From: Vulgatibacter incomptus_A
Lineage (GTDB): Bacteria > Myxococcota > Myxococcia > Myxococcales > Vulgatibacteraceae
DNA: 64,000 bases
Assembly (NCBI GenBank): GCA_040391605.1
Contig: JBEBXK010000002.1
Span: 62,001 to 126,000 of the forward strand
Direction: 5' to 3'
A program made the translations under genes and the position numbers. The notes beneath the pieces were generated by a model, which did not search any database, was not told the origin of the DNA, and worked only from the letters and a program-made list of their open reading frames with translations. This document shows positions 8,325 to 16,943 of the stretch, one piece after another; the stretch's first letter is position 1; each line of letters begins with the position of its first letter.

Positions 8325-9632
8325 TCATCTGGCACCCGGAGTGACGGGGCCACGCCCCCTCGGTGCAGAGACGCCGCGGACGCCAGCGGCAGGCGGCGCG
8401 AGGTCCCGCTTCACCTGGAAGCTCGGCCAGCCGCGGACGCTGTCGGCGAGGCCGAAGCGGAAGCGGGTGTGGCAGCTCATGCAGGCCTGGTTCTGTACGT
8501 CCTGCAGCGCGTGCAGCGCCGCGCCGCGATCCGCGTCCACCGCGGTGAGGGCGCCGGCGCGATCCACCAGCAGCTTGGCGAGCTCGTTGAACTCATCCGA
8601 GTGCTCCTTGGCGCGTTCGGGCGCCTTGCCCGCGACCTTGGCCACCTGCTCCTGGACCCTGACCAGGGCGGCGGAGGCTTGGGCGGTCCCCAGGGATCGC
8701 TCCAGGGCGATCCAGCGCTTGCCCAGCTCGGCCATCACGCCGTCGATCGTGCGATCGTCCGGGCCGCGGCCCGCGATCAGCTCCTCGCCCCGCCCGCCCG
8801 CCTTGGCGGCGATCGGCTCAGCGGCGACAGCGCCCACCCGCGCCGTGAACTCGGCGCGATGGCCGGCCTTGCCGTCGGCGCGATCGAGCTGGACCTTGTA
8901 CGCGCCGCTGGCCTTCGGCGTGAAGTGGATGCCGTAGGTGCCGGGCGAGCCCATGGGATGGACCTCGTAGGTCCGCGCCGGCTCCGGCCCCGAGATCGTC
9001 GCGATCAGCTTCACGGGGGCCGCGGGCCTGCGATCGCCGAGGAAGGGATCGGGGATGTGGAGGATCTCCTGGATCCTCCACCCCAGCTCCACCGGCGTGC
9101 CGGCGTCGGGCCGGCCCGGCTTCACCGAGAAGAGGTACTCGTGGTTGTTCGCCCGAAGGCTGGAGCGAGCCTCCGCCGGATCGCGGATCGGGGCGGCCGC
9201 CTCCGCCTCGGCGGGCTGGCCACGCAGCTCCGGGAGGCCGTGGAACTCCAGCGGCGCCGGAGGCACCACGGCCTCCTCCACCACAGGCCCCTTCTCTGCA
9301 TCCGCCGGCGTGACGTCGATCACCGGGGCCGCCTCGATGACGGTGCCCGGCGCTACCACGGGCCGCTTGGGCTGGGCGGGAGCGGCAGACGTCTCCGCGG
9401 CAGGTGCGACGTCCACCTCCGGAGCCGCCTCGACGACGGTGCCCGGAGAGACGACGGGCCGCTTGGGTTGGGTCGGAGCCACGGGCGCAGCGGCGATCGC
9501 GGGCTCCGACGGAGCCTCGGCGCCGGGAGGCTGGAGGGGCTTCTTCGCGGCGAAGGCGTCGGCGGAGAGGAAGCCCGAGGCGAGGAGAAGAGCGCCAGCC
9601 GCAATGGCTGCGCGCGAGACGGAGTGGCGCAC
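8325..9632 (-). CDS. Exported haem protein with C-terminal CMSCH (cytochrome c'/c556-like)
   Basis: 435 residues with a signal peptide (first 28). Next comes a Pro/Ala-rich region holding a duplicated module, roughly QPKRPVVSPGTVVEAAPEVD, twice (about residues 55-105). A middle Ig-like or beta domain (170-265) is followed by a mainly helical domain ending in CMSCH at 384-388. A single haem motif near the end of a four-helix segment is typical of class II cytochromes (c' or c556). The last ~35 residues are Pro/Gly/Arg-rich. It sits 36 bases after the DsbA-like gene, so probably in one operon with it. Redox partner unknown. Confidence 0.72.
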   Translation of the reverse strand: MRHSVSRAAIAAGALLLASGFLSADAFAAKKPLQPPGAEAPSEPAIAAAPVAPTQPKRPVVSPGTVVEAAPEVDVAPAAETSAAPAQPKRPVVAPGTVIEAAPVIDVTPADAEKGPVVEEAVVPPAPLEFHGLPELRGQPAEAEAAAPIRDPAEARSSLRANNHEYLFSVKPGRPDAGTPVELGWRIQEILHIPDPFLGDRRPAAPVKLIATISGPEPARTYEVHPMGSPGTYGIHFTPKASGAYKVQLDRADGKAGHRAEFTARVGAVAAEPIAAKAGGRGEELIAGRGPDDRTIDGVMAELGKRWIALERSLGTAQASAALVRVQEQVAKVAGKAPERAKEHSDEFNELAKLLVDRAGALTAVDADRGAALHALQDVQNQACMSCHTRFRFGLADSVRGWPSFQVKRDLAPPAAGVRGVSAPRGRGPVTPGAR

Positions 9633-9668
9633 GATGGACCTCGCTTGGCTATTCGACCAGCCGCTTCG

Positions 9669-10634
9669 TTACGGAGCGGTCCACTTGCCGCCATTGGCGG
9701 TCCAGCGGAGCTCGTCTTCGATGGTGAACCGGAGCAGCGCCGGCATCAAGGGGAGTTCGAGCTTTCGACCATTCATATAGATGGAGGGCGTGCCCTGGAT
9801 GCCGAGGCGCACACCTTCCGCCTTCTGCTTGTCGACGATGGGGCTGAGCTCATCTGCCTCCACGGCGCGGACCAGGGCCTTGGGATCGAGGCCGACCTCC
9901 TGCACGAGCTGCTTGATCAGCGCGGGGGAGAGGCGCTGCTGGTTCTCGAAGATCTTGTCGTGGAGCTCCCAGAACTTGCCATGCCGCTGGGCGAAGCTGG
10001 TGGCCTGCGCCGCGCTGGACGCGTTGGTGTGCATCGGCAGGGGGAAGTGCATGAAGCAGAGCTGCACGTCGCGATGCTGGGCCACCAGCTGCTCGAGGAG
10101 GGGGCGCGCCGCGGCACAATGCGGGCATTCGAAGTCGGAGAACTCGACGATCTTCACCTTGGCGTCGGCGGGGCCGCGGCAGGCCGCGCCTGCGGTGTCG
10201 ATGGTCTGACGCTGGGCCGGATCGAAGGAACGGTAGTAGCGACTGTACGAGGTGAGCGCCTCGGAGCGGCTGGCCCCGGCGTTCATCATCGTCGCGAGCA
10301 GGTTCAGGCCCCGGATCGCGTTCTCCTTGCAGGAGTAGTTCTGCTTGATGCAGCCCGCGAGGGTGTAGGGGCTGCCGTCGAAGACGAACTCGTCCTGCGA
10401 GGCGGCGATGATCCCATCGCGCAGGAAGGTCGGCATCCCCTCCATCGGGTAGCCGGGGAGGGCGGCGGCGGCCTCTTCGGCCGACATGCTCGGCGCGGCG
10501 GGCGCCTTGGCCTCCTGGGCCGGGAGGGCGGCCTTGGCAGGGGCGGAGGTAGCCGCCTGGGCGTCTTCCCGCACACACGAGGTGGCGAGGAGCGGCAGGG
10601 CGAGAGAGAGGAGAGAGATCGAGAGTTTGCGCAT
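9669..10634 (-). CDS. DsbA-like thioredoxin-fold lipoprotein
   Basis: 321 residues from the ATG at 10634. A lipoprotein-type signal ends at Cys20 (LLATSC, a slightly atypical lipobox). An Ala/Pro linker is followed by a helical region, then the DsbA/thioredoxin_4 domain with active site CPHC at 170-173 in IVEFSDFECPHC and a cis-proline loop (GTPSIYMNG) near the end. It would catalyse disulfide exchange at the membrane surface. Position just before two haem-protein genes fits a role in keeping haem-binding cysteines reduced or in disulfide formation, but this is inference. Extra cysteines near residues 95-102 could form a structural pair. Confidence 0.85.
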   Translation of the reverse strand: MRKLSISLLSLALPLLATSCVREDAQAATSAPAKAALPAQEAKAPAAPSMSAEEAAAALPGYPMEGMPTFLRDGIIAASQDEFVFDGSPYTLAGCIKQNYSCKENAIRGLNLLATMMNAGASRSEALTSYSRYYRSFDPAQRQTIDTAGAACRGPADAKVKIVEFSDFECPHCAAARPLLEQLVAQHRDVQLCFMHFPLPMHTNASSAAQATSFAQRHGKFWELHDKIFENQQRLSPALIKQLVQEVGLDPKALVRAVEADELSPIVDKQKAEGVRLGIQGTPSIYMNGRKLELPLMPALLRFTIEDELRWTANGGKWTAP

Positions 10635-10701
10635 GCTCACAGTGATTTGCCCTGCGTCCGTAGGAGGGAGCCGGCGGCATCCTAACGAACGCTTGTCAAG
10701 A

Positions 10702-10730
10702 TTGTAAAGGCTCGTTCTCCCTGCTAATCC
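10702..10730 (+). promoter_or_regulatory. Possible sigma-70-type promoter for the methyltransferase gene
   Basis: TTGTAA at 10702-10707 and TAATCC at 10725-10730 are 17 bases apart, and a TGC precedes the -10 as in extended -10 promoters. The start codon of the methyltransferase is 51 bases downstream. The region is also the upstream region of the divergent DsbA-like gene. Confidence 0.4.
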
Positions 10731-10780
10731 CGACGCTCGAGGGAGTCCGGACAGTTGCCGGAAAAAGGGGAGCCCTGCCC

Positions 10781-11842
10781 ATGCCGACGGCAAAACCTGA
10801 ACGATTGGCAGCCCGGATCCTGACCGAGCCCCGCCCCGACGAGTCCTCACCGACGATCGCCGCTCGCCAGCCGGAGGCGGGTGGGAGCATGCCCGCGGCG
10901 CGCACCGCCAAGACTTCCGCGACGATCACCGAGCGCCCGGCGGGGGAGGGTGGGAGCGTGCCTGCGGCCCAAGCCTCGCAGACTTCGGCGACGACCCCCA
11001 ACGTGCGCCCGGCAGCTCGGACGCAATTCGATCGCGACGCGACGCCCGTGCAGAGGCCGGAGCTGGATCGGGCCCGCGGCGCGCCGCTGGCAGGCCCCGA
11101 CGGCAAGCCGTGGTGGGAGTCCTACTTCGGCCCCGACTATCCCCTCCTCTATCCCGAGAAGGATCGCGAGTCGGGGGAGCGGGAGGTCCGCTCGATCCTC
11201 GCCGCCCTCGCCCTGCGACCGGGCGCCCGGGTGATCGACGTGGGCTGCGGAGCGGGACGCCATGCCCTCGCCATGGCTAGGCGCGGCTTCAAGGTGACGG
11301 GGATCGATCGCTCGCCCGACAGGCTCTCGGCCGCCGCCAACGCCAGGGACGCCGAAGGGCTCAAGCTGGATCTTCACCTGGCGGATATGCGCAACCTCCC
11401 ACTGGCAGGCGTGGAGCCTGCCGAGGCCCTGCTCTCCCTCTTCACCTCCTTCGGTTACTTCAACGAAGCGGAGAACGAGCAGGTGGCGCGGGGGATGGCG
11501 GCCTCGCTGGCGTCGGGCGGGAGGCTCCTGCTGGATCTGAACAACCGCGAGCTGCTCCAGGAGGCGAACGGCGCCCGCACCTGGGCCGAGCGCCCCGGCG
11601 GCTATCTGCTGGATCAATACGGCTTCGACACCGATCTGCGCCGCTTCCACGGCAGGCGGATCCTCCTCACCGAGGGCCGGGAGCGGAGCTTCGTCTTCGA
11701 TCATCGTGCCTACTCGGAGCAGGAGATCCGCGGGCTGCTCAAGAAGGCGGGCCTGCGGGTCCTGGCCATCTACGGATCCCTCGAGCGCACGCCCTTCAAC
11801 CTCCGCGCGCCACGGATGGTGGTCCTCGCCGAGAAGCCTTGA
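10781..11842 (+). CDS. SAM-dependent class I methyltransferase with repetitive N-terminal extension
   Basis: 353 residues. The catalytic part starts near residue 109 (PWWESYFGPDYPLLYP) and shows motif I DVGCGAGR at 153-160, followed by a GIDRSPDRL acidic loop and a LADMRNLPL motif. It therefore transfers methyl groups from S-adenosylmethionine to an unknown substrate. The first ~100 residues are low-complexity and built from an imperfect 23-residue repeat that is visible in the DNA as a 69-bp period. A later start is possible. Its stop overlaps the TTG start of the asparaginase gene, so the two are translationally coupled. Confidence 0.82.
   Translation: MPTAKPERLAARILTEPRPDESSPTIAARQPEAGGSMPAARTAKTSATITERPAGEGGSVPAAQASQTSATTPNVRPAARTQFDRDATPVQRPELDRARGAPLAGPDGKPWWESYFGPDYPLLYPEKDRESGEREVRSILAALALRPGARVIDVGCGAGRHALAMARRGFKVTGIDRSPDRLSAAANARDAEGLKLDLHLADMRNLPLAGVEPAEALLSLFTSFGYFNEAENEQVARGMAASLASGGRLLLDLNNRELLQEANGARTWAERPGGYLLDQYGFDTDLRRFHGRRILLTEGRERSFVFDHRAYSEQEIRGLLKKAGLRVLAIYGSLERTPFNLRAPRMVVLAEKP
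10850..11025 (+). repeat. Imperfect 69-bp tandem repeat inside the methyltransferase gene
   Basis: CGACGATC-like starts occur at 10851, 10920 and 10989, a period of 69 bases (23 codons). The first two units are complete and the third is partial. The period is a multiple of three, so the frame is kept and the N-terminal extension grows or shrinks by 23 residues. Confidence 0.75.
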
Positions 11843-12852
11843 GCGCCCTCCCCAAAGTATTGTTGATCCACACCGGAGGTACCCTCGGGATGGCGGGGCG
11901 CGGCCCCGGGCCCCTCAAGCCCGCCGCCTTCGTCGAGGCGCTGCGCGAGCGAGTGCCGGAGCTCTGGCGCATCGCCAGGCTCGAGTTGGAGATCCACTCC
12001 AACGTCGACTCCTCCGACATCAGCCCCGCCCTCTGGCAGGGCCTCGCCCGCCGGATCCACGAGAGGCTGCCGAGCGTCGACGGGGTGGTGGTCACCCACG
12101 GCACCGACACCATGGCCTACACGGCTGCGGCACTCTCCTTCATGCTGCGCAACCTGCCGCGTCCCGTGGTCCTCACCGGCTCCCAGGTGCCGATGGGCGC
12201 GATCCGCACCGACGCGCGCCTGAACCTCATCGACGCCGTGACCGCGGCAGCCAGGGGGCCGGAGCTCCCCGAGGTCGTGATCTGCTTCGACTCCAAGCTC
12301 TTTCGCGGCAACCGCAGCCGCAAGCAGAAGATCGCCGAGTACGACGCCTTCGCCTCGCCCAACCTCCCGCCCCTCGGCGGCCTCGGCGTAGAGGTGACCA
12401 TCGCCCCGGCCAAGCGCCCGAGGGGCGCCTTCCGCCTCCTCGATCGCCTCGAGACGAGGATTCACTGGGTCCAGGTCTACCCGGGCATCGATCCCGCGCC
12501 CCACCTCGCGCGCCTCCACTCTGGCGAGACCCGAGGCCTACTCGTCTCCGCCTTCGGCGCCGGCAACTTCCCCATGCGCGGCCCCGGCTCCCTCCTCCCC
12601 CTCTTCGAGCTGGCCAACGCGCAAAACATCCCCGCCCTGATCACCTCCCAATCCGAGCGGAACGCCGTAGCCCTCCCCCTCTACGAATCCGGCGCCGCCG
12701 CCCTGGCCCTCGGCGCCATCGGCGCCGGCGACATGACCCCCGAGGCCGCCGCCGTAAAACTCATGCACGCCATCGCCTACAGCAAGACCGTCGCCGGCGC
12801 CCGCAAACTCCTCCTCGCCGATCTGGCCGGCGAACGCACCCGCGGCACCTGA
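11839..12852 (+). CDS. ansA: L-asparaginase, type I (AnsA-like)
   Basis: 337 residues, the same length as E. coli AnsA. It hydrolyses asparagine to aspartate and ammonia. The two family motifs are present: IHTGGTLGM near the start with nucleophile Thr12, and VVTHGTDTM with Thr89-Asp90. There is no signal peptide, so it is cytoplasmic. The TTG start at 11839 overlaps the stop codon of the methyltransferase gene; no better start is seen nearby. With gdhA it makes the window rich in amino-acid nitrogen release, but the two are not linked in one operon. Confidence 0.92.
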   Translation: MSALPKVLLIHTGGTLGMAGRGPGPLKPAAFVEALRERVPELWRIARLELEIHSNVDSSDISPALWQGLARRIHERLPSVDGVVVTHGTDTMAYTAAALSFMLRNLPRPVVLTGSQVPMGAIRTDARLNLIDAVTAAARGPELPEVVICFDSKLFRGNRSRKQKIAEYDAFASPNLPPLGGLGVEVTIAPAKRPRGAFRLLDRLETRIHWVQVYPGIDPAPHLARLHSGETRGLLVSAFGAGNFPMRGPGSLLPLFELANAQNIPALITSQSERNAVALPLYESGAAALALGAIGAGDMTPEAAAVKLMHAIAYSKTVAGARKLLLADLAGERTRGT

Positions 12853-14073
12853 TCAGGGGGGTTGAAACCCTGGCTCTTCCGGTGGTGAGTCGAGTGGCTG
12901 CGGTTCGAGTGGCTGCGGTTCGAATGGCTGCGGTTCGAGTGGCTGCGGTTCGAGTGGCTGCGGTTCGAGTAGCTGCGGTTCGAGTGGCTGCGGTTCGAGT
13001 GGCTGCGGTTCGAGCGGCTGCGGTTCGAGTGGCTGCGGTTCGAGTGGCTGCGATTCAGGGGGCCGCGGTTCGAGTGGCTGCGATTCGGCGGGTGGAGCCG
13101 GGGGCGGGGCCTCGGGGGCTGGGGCCGGTCTACCTGCGCGGTTGCTCCCGGGTAGGGCCCGGGGGTGGGTGAGGGCTAGGAACGCGGGGTCTCGTCGCAG
13201 GGGGAGGAAGGCCGGTGAGGTGCGGGCCTTCATTCGATAGAGGGTGGGGTCGTGGCGGATGGCGCGGTCGAGGGCGTCGAGGAGGCGTGTCGGCGATCCT
13301 TCTGTGGCGGCGAGGAGCCGCGCTCTCTCGAACCATAGCGCGGCGACTTCGGGGGCCAGGGCTTCGGCCCGATCGAGGGCGCCAGCGGCCTCGGCGAGGC
13401 GGCCGGCGTCGATCTGGTATCGGGCGCGGGTGGTCAGGAGCTCGGCGGCTCCGGCGTGTAGATCGAGAGGGATGAGGTCCGCGGTATGGAAGCCGTGGGC
13501 CTGCCCGGGGCTCGAGGTCGCGACCACGGCCAGATCGGACGAGAGCCAGATCAGCTCGACGTGGCCGGCTGGCGTGCGGCCGAGGACGGTCTCGTCGCCC
13601 ACGGCTTCGTCGCGCAGCACCGCGACCCAGGCCTTGCCGTATCTCGGCTCCCGGCGCCGCTCGAGGAGCAGGTGCATCCCGCCGAGGGAGCCGCCGAGTG
13701 GCCAGGAGCCTCGGGGGGGAGGAGGCTCCCAGGCAGGTGCCCGGAGCCGCTCCCGAAGGTCGACGCCCTCAGAGAGGGCCCGAGCGGTCTCCTCCGCTTC
13801 GGAGGCTTCGGCCTGCCAGACGCGGATCCGGAGGCCGGAGGGGCGGACGAGGCTCACGGTCAACGTGGCGGGATCACCGTCTGTCTTCTGGCACTCGGCC
13901 ACGACGAGGAGCGAGCGGCCCGCTTCGTCGCCGGCGAAGACTCCGACGAGCGCGCGGACGTGGAGAATCTCTTCGTCGACGCGAGGCGAGCCATGGGCGC
14001 AAGCCATCATGGCGATCGAGAGGGCGAGCGCCGCGGCTGCGCTACGACCTCGCAGAGCTTCCGAAAAACTCAC
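12853..14073 (-). CDS. TPR-containing lipoprotein with PLEPQ-repeat tail
   Basis: The frame opens at an ATG at 14184 that overlaps the stop of the upstream gene (ATGA), but the only signal sequence (ALALSIAMMAC) lies 60 residues in. I therefore prefer the GTG at 14073, giving about 406 residues and a lipobox ending in AMMAC. A beta-rich middle is followed by a TPR-like helical pair (RARYQIDAGRLAEAAGALDR and an ALWFERARLL repeat). The C-terminus is about twelve copies of a Gln-Pro-Leu-Glu-Pro unit. Such tails often span or bind peptidoglycan, but no homologous function is recognised. Coupling to the Ig-like lipoprotein upstream suggests a joint envelope role. Confidence 0.65.
   Translation of the reverse strand: MSFSEALRGRSAAAALALSIAMMACAHGSPRVDEEILHVRALVGVFAGDEAGRSLLVVAECQKTDGDPATLTVSLVRPSGLRIRVWQAEASEAEETARALSEGVDLRERLRAPAWEPPPPRGSWPLGGSLGGMHLLLERRREPRYGKAWVAVLRDEAVGDETVLGRTPAGHVELIWLSSDLAVVATSSPGQAHGFHTADLIPLDLHAGAAELLTTRARYQIDAGRLAEAAGALDRAEALAPEVAALWFERARLLAATEGSPTRLLDALDRAIRHDPTLYRMKARTSPAFLPLRRDPAFLALTHPRALPGSNRAGRPAPAPEAPPPAPPAESQPLEPRPPESQPLEPQPLEPQPLEPQPLEPQPLEPQLLEPQPLEPQPLEPQPFEPQPLEPQPLDSPPEEPGFQPP
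12888..13090 (-). repeat. 15-bp tandem repeat encoding QPLEP units
   Basis: A 15-base unit (GTTCGAGTGGCTGCG on the plus strand) is repeated about 12-13 times with few changes; some units have single-base variants (GAATGG, GAGTAG, GAGCGG). On the minus strand it encodes Gln-Pro-Leu-Glu-Pro. As a multiple of three it can vary in copy number without breaking the frame. Confidence 0.95.
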
Positions 14074-14180
14074 CCAGACACAAGTAGGAGCCGAGCTGCT
14101 CGCATGCACCTCGCGCGAACGGCTCTGTTGGCCTTCGCTCGCCTCTGGCTCACAGGGTTGCTGATCTGGTTCACGACCTC

Positions 14181-16034
14181 TCATTCCAGCACCGGGATGG
14201 AGACGCGTCGGGTGGAGGTGAGCCGAGCCTCGTCGGAGACGAGGACCTCCAGCTCGATCGTCTTGCCTGCGGCGCTGGCGGGGGCGACGAACTCGACGCA
14301 GGAGCCGGCGGGCGCCGGGGCGGCGGCGCAGTCGGCCCGCTGCCGAAGCTCGATCGGGGGGGTGCCCTTGGTGCGGAGCTGCCGCCAGCGGATCCAGAGG
14401 CGTCTGTCGTCGGGGGCGGCGGCGAAGGTCGGCGAGGCGTCGGCCACGCCCAGGGCGCTGACCCGGAGCTGAGACGGTGCGATGAGCTGCAGGGGAGGTG
14501 ACTGGGATTCGGCGGGCCGGAGCCGCACTACGACAGCGTCCGGCCGCCCCGGCAAGGCGCTCTGATCCCGCAGCGTCAGGCGGAAAGCGAGGTCGAGGGG
14601 GCGGGTGGTGGCGGGGGCCTCGAAGCTCCGATCGGGGATCCCGTCGAGGCAGCCGGAGGAGGGCTCGAGCGCGACGGCCGGGCCGCCGATCTGTTCCCAG
14701 CAGAAGGCCAGCGCGTCGGAGGATGGCAGCCCCTTCGCCTCTCCTCGCAGGGTCACGATCTCTCCCGAAGCCACCGGCTCACATCGATCGCTGACGGCAT
14801 CGCCACAGGGCGTGGGGCCGGCGTCGGCGATCAGCGGCGCGCGATCGTTGGGGGGGCGCCAGGCCACCACGATGGCGGCGGGCGCTGCCCGGATCCTGCG
14901 GAACTGCGCCTCGAAGGCCAGCGCCACGGTGCGGGGCCAGCCGGGATCTCGGGGGAGCTCGAAGGTCGAGCGGGCGAGGTCTCCGGAGGGGAGGTCGCCG
15001 AGCAGCGGTCGAAAGCCATAGAAGGTGTTGAGCTCGGGCTGCGGGGAGGGATCGGCGCTGCTGGCGGAGAGGGCGAGGAGCGCGGGGTAGGTGGCGGAGG
15101 GGCGCACCACCTGGATCAGCGGGCCGAAGCGCGGGAGATCCTCGGGGAGGTTCATCGGGTTGATCTGCGCCACCGGTGGGGAGGTCCGCGAGATCTCGTT
15201 GCGGACGAAGAAGCGCACGTAATCGGAGCTCGCACAGAAGGGGAGGTCGGGAGCCAGCGCCTCCTCCGGGCCACAGAGTCGGCTGCGGTTGGCGCCGCCC
15301 TCGCTGCGGTGGGCATCGAGCCGGAACCCGACGACGCCGGTCAAAGACGGCGTGGTGAAGGAAGGGAGTGGACCGCAGGGATCCTCGAGCTCGACAGGGA
15401 CGCCCTCCACCTGGGTCCAGCAATAGGGGAGGGCCAGCGCCGCACAGGCAGCATCGCCGCCCTCCTCCAGGCACGCAGGATCCACGAAGGTGGGGGGATC
15501 CAACTCGATCCGCGTCAGCCGAGGCGTCTCGCGATCGGCGCCGCCCAGGGCGATCGGGGCCGGGAGGATCGCCTCGGGATCGTCCACCAGCCGGATCGCC
15601 ACCCGATCGGTCGAGATCCGGGATCCGTCGTCGACCTGGAGTCGGAAGACCAGCCGATCTCCTTCCTGTGCGATGGGGGCGGGCGCCACGAAGCGGACCA
15701 TCGGGGCGTTCGGATCGTCGAGGGAGACCGGCGGGCCCGCCTCCTGGGTCCAGAGCAGGGTGTGGGAGCGGCCATCCTCCGGGCGGACCGTCCCGCGACC
15801 GTCCAGGCGCACCAGCATCCCGGGGAGCACCCGCTGATCGGGGCCGGCCAGCGCCAGCGGCCCCCCATGGGGGAGGATGGGCAGCGGCTCTTCGCCCCCA
15901 CCCTCGCCGCCGATCCCGCCGGCATCGCGGTCGTCCAGGTCGGCACCACAGGCGAGGGCGAGGGCGAGGAGCGTGCCCAAGAGGACGAGGCGTCTCCCGC
16001 GGGCCGGGAGCGCGTGGATGGAGGGCGCGCGCAT
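14181..16034 (-). CDS. Surface lipoprotein with PKD/Ig-like repeats
   Basis: 617 residues from the ATG at 16034, behind GTGGAGGCG. An earlier ATG at 16067 would lengthen the n-region. The lipobox is LALAC near residue 30. After a Gly-rich linker come several ~100-residue beta modules of the PKD/REJ type, each with a TLLWTQEAG.PV.L or CWTQVEG.PVELE core followed by F.AP...L.FRL.V.D. Several pairs of cysteines suggest disulfides. This type of lipoprotein is usual on myxobacterial outer membranes and has no enzyme motif. The stop overlaps the ATG at 14184 of the next open frame. Confidence 0.72.
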   Translation of the reverse strand: MRAPSIHALPARGRRLVLLGTLLALALACGADLDDRDAGGIGGEGGGEEPLPILPHGGPLALAGPDQRVLPGMLVRLDGRGTVRPEDGRSHTLLWTQEAGPPVSLDDPNAPMVRFVAPAPIAQEGDRLVFRLQVDDGSRISTDRVAIRLVDDPEAILPAPIALGGADRETPRLTRIELDPPTFVDPACLEEGGDAACAALALPYCWTQVEGVPVELEDPCGPLPSFTTPSLTGVVGFRLDAHRSEGGANRSRLCGPEEALAPDLPFCASSDYVRFFVRNEISRTSPPVAQINPMNLPEDLPRFGPLIQVVRPSATYPALLALSASSADPSPQPELNTFYGFRPLLGDLPSGDLARSTFELPRDPGWPRTVALAFEAQFRRIRAAPAAIVVAWRPPNDRAPLIADAGPTPCGDAVSDRCEPVASGEIVTLRGEAKGLPSSDALAFCWEQIGGPAVALEPSSGCLDGIPDRSFEAPATTRPLDLAFRLTLRDQSALPGRPDAVVVRLRPAESQSPPLQLIAPSQLRVSALGVADASPTFAAAPDDRRLWIRWRQLRTKGTPPIELRQRADCAAAPAPAGSCVEFVAPASAAGKTIELEVLVSDEARLTSTRRVSIPVLE

Positions 16035-16128
16035 CGCCTCCACTCTACCGGAAAGCCGCGCGCGCACTTAGCTTGCTGCGGGAGAAGCTGCATCCGAGGC
16101 GGGCGGGCCTCGAGGCGAGGGTCTGAGC

Positions 16129-16617
16129 GTGCTGAAGATCAGCGACATCGCCTTGATCTCCTTCCTGCTGGCGGCTGCCTGCGTCACCTCGGAGCCGCTA
16201 CCGGCGCCACAGGCGCCGCAGGCGATGAACCACGGCCCCACCATCGGGCAGCCGCTCCGCTTCGATCTCACCGCCAATGGCGAGCCCCTGGCGCTCCGGG
16301 CGGTGACGGGCAAGATCACCCTGATCTGCGTCCTCGGCCCCGACGATGCCGCCGTCGCCCACGCCTGCGGGGAGGCCCAGCGTCGCTGGGGCGATCGGAT
16401 CGCGGTGGTGGGCCTCGCCACCAGCGAGACCTTCGATCCCGCCTCCATCCCCTTTCGCGTCTACCGCGATCCCGAAGGCGCCGAGCTCCGGGAGCGGCTC
16501 GCGCTCGATCCCGAACCGAAGGTGATCGTCGGCGACAAGCGCGGGCGGGTCGCCCGGGTCTTCGCTCCGGACGATCTCGCTGAGCTCCACGAGGCCCTCG
16601 CCACGCTCGTCGGCTAG
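16129..16617 (+). CDS. Thioredoxin-like lipoprotein without CXXC
   Basis: 162 residues starting at a GTG behind GAGGCGAGGG. The signal ends in FLLAAAC, a lipobox at about Cys18. The rest follows a peroxiredoxin/thioredoxin order: IGQPLRFDL, KITLICVLGPDDAAVAH, RWGDRIAVVGLA, PFRVYRDPEG, PKVIVGDKRGRVARVF. The place of the active-site CXXC is taken by GPDD, so it is probably not a thiol oxidoreductase. It may bind a ligand or partner. Divergent from the Ig-like lipoprotein. Confidence 0.65.
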   Translation: MLKISDIALISFLLAAACVTSEPLPAPQAPQAMNHGPTIGQPLRFDLTANGEPLALRAVTGKITLICVLGPDDAAVAHACGEAQRRWGDRIAVVGLATSETFDPASIPFRVYRDPEGAELRERLALDPEPKVIVGDKRGRVARVFAPDDLAELHEALATLVG

Positions 16618-16670
16618 GAGTCTGTTGTGGTAACCCGCCGCAGTAGGCAGGGTTACTGCAACAGTCTCCT
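16616..16670. repeat. Long inverted repeat (21-bp arms)
   Basis: AGGAGTCTGTTGTGGTAACC plus C (16616-16636) and its reverse complement with three mismatches (16650-16670) surround a 13-base loop. The left arm begins at the stop codon of the thioredoxin-like gene. No T-run follows, so it is not a typical terminator; it could be an mRNA-end structure, a REP-like element or a MITE remnant. The rest of the gap up to 16800 shows nothing else. Confidence 0.85.
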
Positions 16671-16810
16671 GGGTGATGGATGCCAAACGGAGTCCCTGCT
16701 GCGACCGGGGTTCGACACGAGCCACCAGGCTGCGAAGAGCTCGCATCGCCGGTGCTCCTGTGGCTCTCGGCGATAGCGAAGAGGGGGGATCCTGGGGCGA
16801 TGTCGGTGAA

Positions 16811-16839
16811 TTGACGACCCCCCGGGCCGCGGCTATAAC
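16811..16839 (+). promoter_or_regulatory. Sigma-70-type promoter
   Basis: TTGACG at 16811-16816 and TATAAC at 16834-16839 are separated by exactly 17 bases, five of six matches to consensus in each box. Transcription would begin near 16846, leaving a leader of about 98 bases before the ATG at 16944. It is the best promoter match I found in the window. Confidence 0.72.
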
Positions 16840-16943
16840 CGGCGCCCGAATGCATTCCGTCATTTTTTGCGCGGTTGTACGTCCCGCGAATCTCCTCCGT
16901 GGTGGCGTCGCAGACCGCGCGTGACCGAGCTCCAAGGTGCAGC

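Noticed and set aside
7755..10685. Plus-strand open frame (976 codons) opposite the cytochrome and DsbA-like genes
   Set aside because: It spans three well-supported minus-strand genes with haem and CXXC motifs and has no recognisable domain itself.
10640..10720. Promoter of the DsbA-like gene with TTGACA on the minus strand
   Set aside because: TTGACA is present but no acceptable -10 box lies 16-18 bases downstream; a TACAAT nearby has no -35 at the right distance.
12888..13090. Possible CRISPR array
   Set aside because: The repeats are contiguous 15-bp units without spacers and lie in frame in a lipoprotein gene.
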